Source of the DNA: Trichopria drosophilae
Taxonomy: Eukaryota; Arthropoda; Insecta; Hymenoptera; Diapriidae
Direction: 5' to 3'
Length of the DNA: 64,000 bases
Assembly (NCBI GenBank): GCA_030407085.1
Contig: CM059582.1
Coordinates: 29,773,001-29,837,000, forward strand
The notes under the pieces are model-generated. The model saw only the letters and a program-made list of their open reading frames with translations, had not been told where the DNA came from and made no database searches. This document shows positions 11,561 to 24,100 of the stretch, one piece after another. Both the position numbers and the translations under genes were made by a program. Numbering within the stretch: the stretch's first letter is position 1; every line of letters begins with the position of its first letter.

Positions 11561-13165
11561 GGGATATTCGATGAATAATCAGATACCAGGAATCGTGCTA
11601 TTATTTGATCGAGATCGGATGTTTTCGTCCTGATGTATCATGTGGAAAATTCATTGCAATCTTTTGTCTCGTTAAATACGTTTATTGCGGAAGTTTAATG
11701 TTTTAATAGAGCAGTTTTAATATGACGTTAATGGAAAACCAATTTTTTTAATATTTTCAACACGGCATGTATTTTAATGCATATTAGTATTATTGTCATT
11801 ATTTTCCTCTATAGTTGTAGAAAATTATTTGTTTTTCTTAGTTGTAAGGAGTTATTAAGCTGTTACGAATCCATTAACGACATCGGTCGGATTATATTTT
11901 TATTTTGTATTGAAGTAGAATTGAATACCAAAAGTTTCCTTAATCTTTATGTATTTTTACGTTTATCGTAATGTGAATTCTGGACGAGTTATCAAATGGA
12001 ACTTAAAAGTTAAATGCTAAATTCTGTTTATGAGTGCTGCAGTATTCGAGGTTTAAAAAGGCAATGATTGGTTCTTCTATTATCTGATGTCATATTCTTC
12101 ATCTCGAGAAAGCTTATAAAACGTTTGAGCTATTTTACTCTTTTAGGCTGATAGAAGCTTTATATACGTTTGAATTTATATCTAAATACAATATTATCTA
12201 ATTGTTACAATATTTAATAAAGTAGATTCTGATGATGGCCCATATCAGAGGCTGAAACGTAAATATGGTGGCAAAGTCATTTTAAAATAATACCTAGAAA
12301 ATCAGGGCATATAGTTCATTAGACCGTCAATCTAAGAAGAGAAACATTCAATTTTATTTAATTAAAGCGCCCAAGAAGCTACTAAATACAAAATTGTTAT
12401 TTATACAAAGGGAATTTTGTTTGAAAAATTGCTGATGACCGAAACAATGTACTGTAGGATATTTTCATGAACTTTTGTCACCTAAAACTGAATCTGCAGT
12501 CAAAATTGTCAGAATGGAGAAAAGTTTTTGAGAAAAATTATAAAAAACAAAAAGCTGTTTTTCTACAATTTTAAGCCAAGCTTATTGTAGCTTGGTTTCA
12601 CCACTTTTACGCGAGAAATAATTAGGTGTCATACCATAAGACCATCGATATTTTCAAAAATATTATCGTATTCGTTAATAAACAATGAATTAATTTCGAC
12701 TCTGAATGGCATCGCATTGTTAATTTATCCACGTTTCCATGTAACGTTTTTAAAATCTCTGTCAAACGGATGCAAAACAATGGGTATAGTAAATGCTTAC
12801 TTTTTTAAATCAGCACTGCAGATATTCCTGAATTTTTTTGAACCGAAAATTAAAATAACCGTTAGAGTACTCTCTAAAAAATCAATTTTTTGTAGTAGAA
12901 GAAAATTGCAGGTATTTTTAAACTGTACAACTTTCTCCTATATGTAGTTTTGCTAACTGTTGAGAAAAAAGGTTAGAGGAGAGAAAGCGCAATAATATAC
13001 ATTTTTTCCTTCTTTTGTTGGTTCAAACGTGAGAAATTATACTCTTGTCATCATTTTCAGTTCACTGGTTCACTCAAGTCAATGGTAACATAATTCTCCT
13101 TCTGGTCAAATCTTGCTGTAGTAAATCATTACATCCGGATAATAACAAATGAGTGGATAATTTTT
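11561..13165. other. Stretch without gene; small hairpin
   Basis: The only structures seen are a hairpin AAGCCAAGCT/AGCTTGGTTT at about 12573-12603 and the CTGATGA..GAAAC motif described separately at 12229-12260. Confidence 0.35.
12229..12260 (+). other. CTGATGA..GGCTGAAAC motif, hammerhead-like
   Basis: CTGATGATGGCC is followed nine bases later by GGCTGAAACGT. The CTGANGA and GAAA boxes with a short pairable stem between them are the conserved core of hammerhead ribozymes, and similar boxes occur at the ends of some insect retroelements. Pairing next to the core is imperfect (a U-U mismatch), and flanking stems I and III were not found. It may be only a decayed repeat end. Confidence 0.25.
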
Positions 13166-13407
13166 AAAACAGTTATTTGGACCTAGATATTTCAGTTACT
13201 TCTAAAGTGCATTGTATTTTTATACGTCATAAAAAATGTTCTGAAAAACATCACATAGGAGTAGGTATATTCAGCAAACAAGTCTTTGAATCAGTTCATT
13301 TCGAATTTAAAATGATTTATTCTAAACATAACGTTAAGGTAACGTATCCGGAATACAAACTTCACTTATTAAAAGCTGTCTGTGAGTTTGATGGTCTTCA
13401 TATGTAA
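13166..13407 (+). pseudogene. Possible transposase-derived C-terminal fragment
   Basis: An open frame of about 76 codons follows a possible acceptor (TTTTTAAAACAG). It lacks a proper ATG, and its GC content is above that of its flanks. The peptide contains FESVHFEFK, then VKVTYPEYK, then LLKAVCEFDGLHM. This spacing (E-x2-H-x2-F, a Y/H-P-x-Y box, LLKAV..F..xH) reminds me of the end of RNase H-like transposon proteins in insects. That is a resemblance from memory, not a match. AATAAA-type words follow at 13437-13446. No upstream exon was found. It could equally be a chance frame. Confidence 0.25.
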
Positions 13408-14689
13408 ATATAAATAATTAAAGTTGGGAAAAACGTAAATAAATAGTATAATTAATTGTAACATGAACGTATTATTGTTTCTACGTTATTGTAACAAGTT
13501 GGAACCGATAAAAGAAGAAAAAGGGCTATTTTTTATGCTTCTCTAACTTTATTCTCAATAGTTCATCAAACTGCATACATGAGAAAGTTGTAAAGCTTGA
13601 ACGACCTGGAATTTCCATCTGTTACTTGTTTTGTTTCAATAAAATTTGATTTTAAATTTAAAATTCGAGGAGAGTCACAACGACCACGATAAACTACAAA
13701 ACAATCGATTTTTTAAAAAAATGCTGGTACCTGACCATCTCATAAAGGTTTCTTGTCTATTACGATGTGTAACGTGTATATAAAATACACGTATAGGTAG
13801 CAATTTTCGTCCGTTTATTACAGTGCACTATATTAAAAGAATAATTTCAGATGTTGTTATTATATTTAATAACAAAATGTCTTTAAATGTTAGCTGTCAA
13901 ACAGCATGATTTTCAGTTCATTTCTTACGACATTTCTAATATAAGTTCAGTACTAGATAAGCCGATAATTATTCGAAAAATAAGCATAAGCACGAGTAGA
14001 ATCTTGTTACGAGTATAATAAACAAAATGTAATATGGAAAATTCCTATTCAAATTCATTTTATTATTAAAAAGTATGTGGCTATATATAGGTACATACAT
14101 TTTATTAATTTCAATTATTTTAAGAGCCATAAATTACTGATGGCTTTCAGTAAAGACAGGAATCGTTATTTACTAGCCCAACTCGTTTTTGGCATGGTTA
14201 TGTATTGGTACATCATGTCTGGTTACATATTTATTCATATTTAACTTAATAATTCTTAAGCTTCTTAAGTGGTCAGGTACTGGGACATTTATTTTGTTAT
14301 TATGTTTCTACTACTTACTATTATTATACATCAGCCAGATAAGTAGCCCTGTTCAAAACTGTCAATCGTCCAAAACGAATATCAAGATTTTGTACTTTTA
14401 TATGCGAAATCAATAAAGTGTTTATTATTAATTATTAAAAAGTTTTATTACCATAACATTTTCGAGCTATTTCTTGAATATGAGTTGACAGAAACATTCG
14501 GATTTAAATGACGTCACGAAGGGTAAAGGTGAAGATTATAAAGTTTGAATCAGGACGAAATAATGCAAGTCCAGTATAGTACAGAGAAATTACCTCACAA
14601 TTGCATAAAAACATTATAAGTAGAATCCGTTTCCCAAGGTTTTGGAGAAATTAGTTATTATTCTTCATGGAACTTTGGTCTATGGTGAC
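13408..14689. other. Stretch without gene
   Basis: The hydrophobic frame at 14189-14416 lacks any recognisable feature and looks like chance in T-rich sequence. Confidence 0.35.
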
Positions 14690-14850
14690 AAGGCTAGTCA
14701 TAAATATACCGCTTGATCTCCGCAATACGGCTGCTTATGGTATAAAAGCTGCGGAAATGGGCGTCCCACGTGACCAGCAAGTTGACTAGTACTCAGTGGA
14801 AAGGGGTTGTAATGAATGGTCCCAGTAGTGAATGAAACCCCGGTAGGAAA
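14690..14850 (+). promoter_or_regulatory. Possible TATA-type promoter
   Basis: TATAAAAG lies at 14741-14748 in a locally less AT-rich block. It is followed by the E-box CCCACGTGAC at about 14765 and by ACTCAGTGG (TCAGT, the arthropod initiator word) at about 14791. The TATA-to-initiator distance (about 52 bp) is longer than the usual 30 bp. No coding exon can be tied to it. Confidence 0.2.
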
Positions 14851-16528
14851 AAGATAAATCATAAAATGCAGTTATATTCGAAGAAAATTGTAGTGTATTA
14901 TTATTATTCGATACATATAATATAACTATACGGTTAAATTCTGTAAATTCATGAGAGAGAATGAAGTATTTTGTTATAAATGTACTGCAATTATACATAC
15001 CTTTTATATATTGTATATTTAGTACATGGAAAAAAAAGGAGTTCGTTTTATTTTTACATAGTAGGATCCGACACAATTATGTTTTTTAGTTGGTTTTACT
15101 ATTTAAATAGCAGTATTAGCTTCCTAAATTCTCGAAATAAACAATGGATGTGCTTTATGCTACTCTACAGTTAGTAGTCTCCATCCATTCCATCTATTTC
15201 ATTTTTCCGCATTAATTTCTCTTAATGCAGTGTCATCAGTAGCAAGTCAGTGGACAATTCCCATCGAAGTCCTGATATAAATAAGAAATTAAGTCCCAAA
15301 ACTAGGCCCCCGTCAGGCCTTGATTAAATGTCTGGCCAAACATCTACTACCAGAAAAAGCGTTACACGATCTAGCAGAGTCGGAGCAAACCAAGTGATCA
15401 GGACCTAAATTTACATTCAAATGATCCTATAAAGCTTAAATAATTTTTGGATCCGGTATAGAGTGACAGAGGTAGTTAAATTAAGTGTGTAAATTGTAAA
15501 CGCTTTTTTGTATTGTAATTAATTAAAATTGCGATAAACTCAACTGAAAAACCTACACATCAAAGTAACTCGTTAAAATAAATGTTTTGACGCGAGGAAA
15601 GTATCAACACACTACGCTATATGTATAGAAATCACTGTCTTCGACATACGAACTTGAACTTAGAAAAAGTGGTATTGATTATAATCTTAATAAATTCATA
15701 ATTGATCACATAACATATTTTTTTCTGATCATAAAGAAATAATGGAAATACTTTGCAGCTCTTGTAAGCTTCCTATTTCTATCATTGTTGGAAAAAAGAA
15801 TTACAAAAAGAATATAAAACTAAAAATAAAACTAAAAAGCACCAAAATGCGAAGTTGGAAAATGCGAAAGGAGGTTACTCTGAGGGTTGCATAAGTGACC
15901 CGACTTTAATGGAGAATGTGACAAAGGGGCAGAAAATTCCATAAAGGAAGACGAATCACGGGACACAATTTTGCGGATAATCGTCTGTTAAGTCTGACGT
16001 CATACGGCAAAGTACCTACTGGGAATTCCTGCATTCGGGGAAAAAGTAGAATTTCAATAAATCGCCATTGTGTATTTGCTATAGAATCGTTCAGAACGTG
16101 AGAGTGACGTTGTTTCAGTATGATTTATATAAAAATCCCATTTTGTCCTTGATTTTTGATTAAACGTGCAGGCAACAGTACTATAATAATTCCAAATTTC
16201 TAACTGTATTTTGATAGTATATTATGAACATCGTTAGTTCATTTTTTATTCTGTATTATTGCAATTTAAAAAAGCTGTATGGATCATAAATCGCGATGCA
16301 AACAGTTTTAAACTTCAAGGAGAGAAAAGTAAGGTACCCTGTAATATCATTATGGTATTGGTTATCATATCTGATGCTCGTACACGGATTGTAATCGACA
16401 TTGAATCAGATACCATCTTCAGATGCGAAACACGAAATTGTATCGATGTCAACATCAGATGTTTTTTAAATACTAATATAGATCACAAATTACATTAAAT
16501 TGTATATTACATACACTAGTGACGATAC
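14851..16528. other. Stretch without gene
   Basis: Frames at 14786-15174 overlap on both strands and look like chance. A less AT-rich patch at 15240-15420 holds no splice-flanked frame. Confidence 0.35.
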
Positions 16529-16530
16529 TA

Positions 16531-16801
16531 CAGTACCCCCCAATATTTGCCCCGTCCGTTTTGTCTGTCCTTTCCCAACCCTCCCAATATTTGCATAGTG
16601 AGGGGAAGAAATGTTTCCTCTACTACGTCGACGTACAGTTGTAGAACGCGCATGCATCGACCAAAAAAAAATCAGTTTAACCTTTCCTACATCGCAAAAT
16701 CGTGATGTTGCCACAGAATGACCGCTTCGTGAAAGTGCTGGGGAACAGCAATCGAGGGGTAACGCAAATATTGGGAATGCAAATATTGGGGGTGACTACT
16801 G
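16531..16801. mobile_element. 271-bp pogo-like MITE flanked by TA
   Basis: The ends CAGTACCCCCCAATATTTGC and GCAAATATTGGGGGTGACTA, followed by CTG, are inverted repeats beginning CAGT. The word CCCAATATTTGC recurs just inside both ends. TA flanks both sides (16529-16530, 16802-16803). CAGT-type ends with a TA duplication are typical of the pogo branch of Tc1/mariner transposons. The core is CpG-richer (ACGTCGACGTACAG) but non-coding; the minus frame at 16490-16714 lies mostly within the repeat. Confidence 0.75.
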
Positions 16802-18639
16802 TACATAATTTTTGTGATATAGCGGGTGGCTCGTTTTAATCGAGGTACCCGAATACCTCTGTTGCTAAGATGCGTACAAAAATTGTTTAGACAAATTTAT
16901 TCGGCAAAAACTGCAATAATAACTTTCATCGTGGTGTCAATTTTCAGGATCGTTATTTAATATTTCTAATTAGAAACATAAATTTTAACCCCGGATTTGG
17001 AAATAGCATGAATTTTCACATCCGGAATGGTAGTTTATGAATTCATAGAGGGTGCTTAAATCTGGTACAAAAAATTAGCGTTCCCATTAAAAAAAAAATG
17101 TTTAATTCAAACGACTTCAGGTTACTCTAAAAAATAATAATAAACTACCATTGCCGATGTAAAATTTCCAGCTTTTTCCGGATCGGGTGTCGAACTTGGG
17201 TTTGCTATTAAAACAAAAAAAACTTTGACCTTCAAATGACCTTGAAAATTGATGTCACGGTCGACGTTATTATTATAGTGGGGTCAGTCCCTTTGTTTTC
17301 TATACAATTCTATAAATCACATGTAATATGAACTTTTTAAAAAATGCTCAATGAAAATAATTCACTGGATTTACATATCCCGTAATATTTACGTGTAAAC
17401 TGTATAGTATTAATGGAAAATTTCGAAATAATTAATGAAATAATATATATAGTACAATTATATCATAATTTCGTATTATTTTATAAAAGTATCAATAAAA
17501 CAACTCTAGACAGGCAGTATTCTCAAGATAAAATAAAGTTTTTGTTCGATTTATGTTAAATGATTTTTTCGTATTTAATTCTCTACAGTTGTGGAAAATC
17601 CAGTTTTTATATTTCAATGATTTTTAGTAGATAATATAATTCAAAAAATCAGGCCACAATAATACGCCTATTACCATAAAAAATAGGGAAACTATAACTT
17701 ATGATTCAATGATTCATATCAGACAGAATTCAAAGAAAACGTTTAATTACAATTAATGTATTCAGTTTTAACTTACACACTCGCAAAACTCAGATACTCC
17801 TATTAAAAAAAATTAATTTTTAAAAAGCGTAATAACAATTATGAAACAACTTTTTGCGTGCATTAGCTTAACGTGAATTATTATTCCAAATCTTTAAAAC
17901 ATTTTTTAATTTTATGGTTATTAATTATGATGCAGATTATTTAAATTATGAATATTAAATAATCGGTTTACATGTTAAATAATCTAATGTTGAACTTATA
18001 TTTTCAACTTTTTTACTTTTATTACTTTAAGATACGAGTGGAAATTGATGTATTTCAAAAATAAATGTTCTCATTATACGAAAGATAATCATTTATATGT
18101 ATAAATATAATGTAAAAGTTTCAGATCTCAGACATTTTTAATGTTATAAATCGTTTTTTTTCTAAACCTTTTCATCGTTTCGTGGAACCACCCACCTAAA
18201 ACTATTGAACCGACTTCCTGCAGATATTTACCCATTATTGTATAAACTTACTCAGTTGGGCCCTGAACCATTATATATACTTAATTTTTTAATAATGAAT
18301 TAATTTGTCCAGGCAATTTCGTAGAAAAAAAAATTAATTCGAGAACCTTTTTTTGAAGTCCGGCTGGCTGTTGTAATTTTATTATGCCTATTTATGGTTG
18401 GCGGTATAGAACGAACCCTACAGAAAAAAATTCGATTTAATGTTTCATGTGATCACATTAGGCTGTGGGCTTTCCCTTAACTTATTAACATATTATTATA
18501 AAATAAATTATAATACAGTTATTTTTTAATCTTCACATGTAAAAAGGTGTAAAAAGTTATGACGAAGAAACATCAATATTTCGATCCTATCCCTAACCCA
18601 GGTACAAATATGCACTAAAGAACCCACTGGCGTTGCATT
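16802..18639. other. Long AT-rich stretch, no gene seen
   Basis: Read on both strands. It holds very AT-rich sequence from about 17330 to 18180 and no supported feature. Confidence 0.4.
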
Positions 18640-19545
18640 TACCTTGTACTGTTCGCGGGACAGTCATTTTCAGTACTGACCGCCTATACTGAACCATTAC
18701 TGGGCCAGTACTGCTTTCCAGTACCGATATGTACTGATTACTGGTGTTTAAAAAATGTGGACATATTGTTGTAGATATTTAGTTTGATTCCTATTATTAT
18801 TTATATGTTATAAGACCTGTTAGATGGAATATAGTTATAAAAGTTTCATAACAATACCGATACTAATTCACCCTTATATACTTCTTAAAACAAGACTAAT
18901 TTGTCCTGTTTGTTAGTACTGTTCTGACTGCAAAAGTCAGTACTGATCAGATGTTGAATAGGAATACCGACAATTAGTACCCAGTCAGTATTTTTGTGGT
19001 GGCGAATTTCGTCGAACCTCTGATCTTTTTGCCAGAAGCAGTAATCAGTTAATATCATAATGTAGCACTGTCACTAACGATCAGTGCTGTGTTAGCATTG
19101 CCTTATTTTTGCACTCAGTAATAATTTAACACTGAAAATAGTACCGGCAATCAGTAGTGCAATGGTACTGACAGGTGGACGTTCTTACCGATGGTACTAC
19201 TCACTGTCAGTCAGTATTGGGCTAGTACTGATTTGCTACGCCAGTCAGTACTGGTTACCTTTGCTGGGATAGTACTACAACTCCGGCGGTCGAATGTTAT
19301 TTCTTATTGACGTAAATACTGACAGACAGAATTGTGTGAGTACTAGTTTTCTTGGTCAGTCAGTACCTGTTTAATAGCGAATGCAGTACTGACTACCAGA
19401 AGTTTGGCTATATTATCGACAGTACTGATACATTGTCGTAATCAGTACTCGATCAGCTGTTCGTCGGTGTTTTACCAGTACTAGCTAGTTTCCCTTAATC
19501 CGTACTGGGTGCCAGTAATGGATTAGTCTCTTGCGCGGGTTTTAC
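18640..19545. repeat. AGTACT-palindrome-dense block, probable non-autonomous transposon
   Basis: The palindrome AGTACT, mostly within CAGTACTG or TAGTACTG, occurs about a dozen times (near 18671, 18706, 18917, 18939, 19222, 19246, 19272, 19338, 19385, 19422, 19444 and 19477). Many one-base variants such as CAGTATTGG, CAGTACCTG and GTACTGGTG also occur. The edges are roughly inverted: GTTCGCGGGACAGTCATTTT near 18650 and AATGGATTAGTCTCTTGCGC, then GGG, near 19515. Neither flank has this word enrichment. There is no coding capacity. Confidence 0.6.
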
Positions 19546-20209
19546 TCCTCCCATTTCTACCTGTGAACTTTCGACTCGCATCTTCATAATACCTGATATT
19601 TAGGGACCATGTACCAAAGAACGTAAAAACGCAGTTTTCCCTAAGAAATCGTATGAAATATAAAAAAATATAATGGGATAACTTTTCTGCCTATTAAAAT
19701 TTTAACTGCATATTTTGTATACCAAATTTAGTTGAAATAAAAGACAAAGACTAAAATTTTGATTTTCTTTCCACATGAAAAATGACTTTCCTTATTATAT
19801 ATATATTACAAGACCGACATATAAGAAAACGTAACTGATATTGGAAAAGCAGAGCTTTTATGCTATCATTGGTAAAAATAGATGTTAACTTTGACTTTTA
19901 TTTTTTTTTAAATCTAATAGAATAAGTTAAAAAAATAATCCTTCCATTTTGAAATACAAATATTAACTGTTCTCTATTCTGTTATGTCAAAGAGAATTTT
20001 TCAGGCTGTAGTAATTATATTTTTTTAAAATCTTTGAATATAGTTTTGAAACATGCCACAATGTTATTGCTGATAATCAAGTCCAAGAATAAGTGTATTA
20101 TTCAATACGGGATAATTAGTAAACAACATACAATTTATGAATCATAGTTCATAATAATAATAAAAACACATTAAAATTAGCTACCCGTAATAAAATTGCC
20201 TATAAAGTC
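19546..20209. other. Stretch without gene
   Basis: Nothing recognised. Confidence 0.4.
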
Positions 20210-20830
20210 GAATATGGGCGTTAAGCACGTGTCGTATTTTGTTTACTATTTATGGATATATTTATGGATACGGGTTATTAGACTTTAAACTGCTGAAAGT
20301 TTATATATATATACTTATGAGTATCAAATATCGCTACCGTATCGATGTCGCGCCTGTAAGATCAATGTAAATATTATTTATTGCCCAGCGATTATCGCAG
20401 TTCCGAATCGCTAGTGGGCAGCTCCATATACCTAAATTCTTATGATAATTAATAAAACTGCTTAATTAATTACATATTGCCAAGGATTCTGGGTTGATGG
20501 GCGGACACCTTGACGATGCAAGTTTCATTTGCTCATTATGTTTATATTATGATAAATAATTCCGCTGGGTATAAATAATGTAAAATTCACATAACCTCAA
20601 AACGGCACAACCCGCAACTGGATCGCTAATTGATCTTCAATGGCCAATTCGCATGTCTTTCTCGTTATCGGTAAATTACAAAAAAGTGCGTTTCACGCTC
20701 GATAAACGCACACGTGAATGTAAACTGATTTGCATATGCGATTCCGTCATCTGCACGGTCAATTATCTATATTATATAAATAATTTGCATTAAAATTCAT
20801 ATATTTAGTTTGCCCGGGATTTTATATACG
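20210..20830. promoter_or_regulatory. Candidate conserved cis-regulatory element
   Basis: This is a non-coding island with mixed composition and many transcription-factor-type words. They include TTAATTAATTA and GATAATTAATAAA (homeodomain), TGATTTGCATATGCG (octamer ATTTGCAT, POU), GCACGTGTCG and ACACGTGAATG (E-boxes), CGCTAATTGATC and GCGATTATCGC. It lacks repeats and frames. This texture is typical of enhancers next to or inside developmental genes. No conservation data are available here. Confidence 0.35.
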
Positions 20831-21331
20831 TACCTACTAAGTCTTTATTGCGTTGTCTAAAGTGAAAATAAGTAAACATGACATGATTTTAATCGTCACA
20901 AATATCATTAAAAACAATGACAAACCCCCAAAATTTTAAATCAATTCGACGAATTTTTTAAAATTTCATTCGCTGGATAAGATCCGCAATTTTGAAATTA
21001 TTTTTTCGATGATGATTGCTAATTCAATTTTTATACAATATTTCTGACTGTTGGTGATAATCCTACTATAATTAACATCATATAAGAAACAATTTAAAGG
21101 GTGGAACTCAAGTACTCATTCTTCAAAAAAAAAGGCGTTAGAAGAAAGTTTTATCGTTCTTGTCTGTCAATTATTTTATGACAATCAATAATGTGTCCAT
21201 TTGTTATTTCCGAAGTTTTCTTTCCAGAGATGCATAAAAAACCAATTTCTATTATATGAGTAATTGCCAATATAATCTAATGCGACACAATACAATTTAA
21301 TTAATTTATTTCAATCAAAATAGTCCTTTTT
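20831..21331. other. Stretch without gene
   Basis: Nothing recognised. Confidence 0.4.
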
Positions 21332-21670
21332 GGTCCTAGGCCGTAAAGTTGAAATTTCACTCACACTATTTTTTGATACACTGTTCGCAAAGTAGGCACT
21401 TTACCGACTATTTTATTCCGCTAATTGCGGAGATCAGTCCGTAAAATCGCACATTATGTACTAAAAAGAGTCCGTCTTACGGCCACGTATATCAAAATAG
21501 TATTTTTCGATACAAAATCCTAAGTGTGTCGAACATTATTTTTCGGTACTGAAAGCTACTGTAAAAATTTGAGTTCGCAGACTGCATTTAGTTCGTATGG
21601 ATTATGTTTTTGACAGCGCAGATTCATGTTACGCGTGATCCGTGAAATTTCATTTTACGGACTAAAAGTA
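21332..21670. mobile_element. ~340-bp MITE with CCGTAAA inverted ends
   Basis: The left end GTCCTAGGCCGTAAAGTTGAA, then ATTTCAC, is inverted at the right end as GTGAAATTTCATTTTACGGA, then CTAAAA. Internal copies of TCCGTAAAATCG and AGTCCGTCTTACGG repeat the same word in both orientations. Non-coding. Confidence 0.55.
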
Positions 21671-23579
21671 GGCGGTAAAATCGGATTTAAATATCGAATT
21701 AATAATCAAAACGTATTCATGAATAACAAAGCAAGTTAATTTTTGATATTATAGGGAAGAATTTTAAATACACAGTTCACAAAATGAGTTTAATTTGTGT
21801 GTACTGAAACCGATTCGCATCGAAATTAAAAAAATTGAATTAACTTAATTAGTTTTGCTGTGTTTAAAACACCTGCTAGCTGTCTGCATTTTACTATCCA
21901 TTTTTTACATCACAGATTCCATAAAAAAGATTATGACGTTGATCGTGCCTTGTGGGAACTAATGTATCGATACAATACATCATAGCAATAAACCATCCCC
22001 CTGGTAATTTAGTCATGCTAGAAATGAAATTGTTACCTTCGTGACGTATCAAAGACTATCGCGATCAACTAACGGATAAAAGTAATTTATTATCACTATT
22101 AATGGAATACATTATTTTTCTTTCTTGTGACATCTATAGTGAGACATAATTAAATCGACACATAATTGACTTTATCGACGTCATTGGGAAAAATATTTTT
22201 TGTTTAAAATTTCCTTATATAAAAATATTTATAACTTCATTTATTACCACGGTTTTTGCAACAAATTCTTTTACAGTCGATACAAAATCACTGTTACGTA
22301 AATTTTGATACGCTCATCATGACTGGACTCATTATAACGTTTTATATCATGTCATTTTGCCAATAGTATACTTTGTGCGATAACCTTGCAGAAATATTTT
22401 TTGTATTGCTGATTCATATTTAAATTTATAGCAAATGTTCAATCTTCTTTTTTGATCCATAAAAATTAAACAATTGTTTCCTTATCTCTTCTCAGAAAAA
22501 GATGCGATTATTAGATTATGAACGCATTCTTTCCTTACAGACAGAACACCTTTTTGTATTAGAAACCCAATTATAAATCATTTATGTTATGTAACAAATA
22601 ATAAAAGTAGCAAAAATGTATTATTTGTGTATTGTTTTTTAAAGTCGAGTGGAAAATGTTCTACCGTAAGATTCTAGAGTATTTTCAGAATTTGTCAAAA
22701 ATGTCATTGCTTTTTATTTGGTTTTTAAGAATACAAACTTATTCAGTTAAGTTAATAAATCAATAAAATTAAGGCTGATAATAATTGTCAGTATTAGTGA
22801 ATATTGTACAGGTTATTCAAATAATTTTCCAAACAAATGATTTACTAAATATGATTTGACAAAACTACTAAATTATATACAATTATATTTAATTCACTAA
22901 AACATGTTATTATACATAAGATCAAGTGCATAAAAGAATTATACCCATATAATTATTTCTAAAGTGTTTTAGACAATTTTGCGAATTTAATACATGATAA
23001 TTTTCACTCAAGTGCTAGAGAGTTTACGATATCCGTTCGCTTGGGAGATTTGTAATAAACCGGATTGAAATGAGAAATTGGAGTCGGATTTTCAATATTA
23101 GCGTCGTTTAAATTTATACTTTGTATTGTAGAAACTTATATAATGAAGGTCAGTCTGTAAAACAACTTCTTTACGCTGTGGTTCGAATTTGGAATTTTAC
23201 ATTGTTACATATTTTGTATTTTATTTTGCTGGACAATAAAGAGAAGTTATTACTATTGTTATTATTGCATTTTGGATTTTAAATGTCAAGTTCGAGTTTT
23301 GAGCCCATTTATGAACCTTTCTATCAATTGTTACTTACGTTATTAGTTGTCGTTCAATAAAGTAAACTTTCATCAACCATACAACTTTAAGTAATCTTCC
23401 AATTCAAATCATTATTCGGAATTATGATCATTATATTATTTTTTTTTTGAAATATTACGAAAGCTATCATCACGTAAAGAAGAAAACAGCATGAAAAAAC
23501 TGAGAACCATTAATGAACTTATGTAATCAATTTGACTATTATTGCAACTATTCCTAAGTTAATTTGTAACAGCTACTTT
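21671..23579. other. Long AT-rich stretch, no gene seen
   Basis: No supported frame, RNA gene or repeat. The pattern AAACTTATATAATGAAGGTCAG near 23131 was looked at and not pursued. Confidence 0.4.
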
Positions 23580-24100
23580 CTGTAAATGTAAAACGGCTAA
23601 AACAACTAACTAATGATTCTTTGAGACTACTCAGTACCTTCAGTTAGCCAAAAGCTTCTTTCCGTACGGAACTAAAACAAATGCTTAAAAAGGTTTTGGT
23701 TGCTATCATCATAAAAGTATTTGCTTGAACGAAACTGTTTGGTTGTCGTTCACTTAACCCAACTAGTTAGTTTTGGCGCCTGAATTAGTTCCGGAAACGG
23801 TCGTATGAAATGGTCTATTTGTCGTAGGCCATGACGAAATTCGATTAAAATGAAGAAATCTCAGTTTTATCCTTTCGTCGGTTAGTAGGCCATATGATTG
23901 CATTAGTTTTGCATTCACTGTATTACCTATTGACTATTCCAAACATTCAGGACTTTTTGAAACGGTATACTGTATAATCATGCTGCGTCATTCAAATTAG
24001 TTTGGTTTTCATAAAACTGTATCTTTCATTAACCAAACAGTCTGCTTTTGAAACCCAAATTAGTTGGGTATTTACAACCAATCATATGAGTTTTTACAAC
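23580..24100. repeat. Possible degenerate element with AACTAATT-type words
   Basis: Words such as AACTAACTAAT, AACCCAACTAGTTAGTTTTGG, CAAATTAGTTTGGTTTT and AACCCAAATTAGTTGGGT recur in both orientations over about 500 bp. The region is richer in CpG than its flanks. It may be a decayed palindromic transposon. The ends could not be set. Confidence 0.3.

Noticed and set aside
23170..23200. tRNA B-box-like GTGGTTCGAATTT
   Set aside because: No matching A box and no cloverleaf arms around it. No tRNA or rRNA gene was found in the window.
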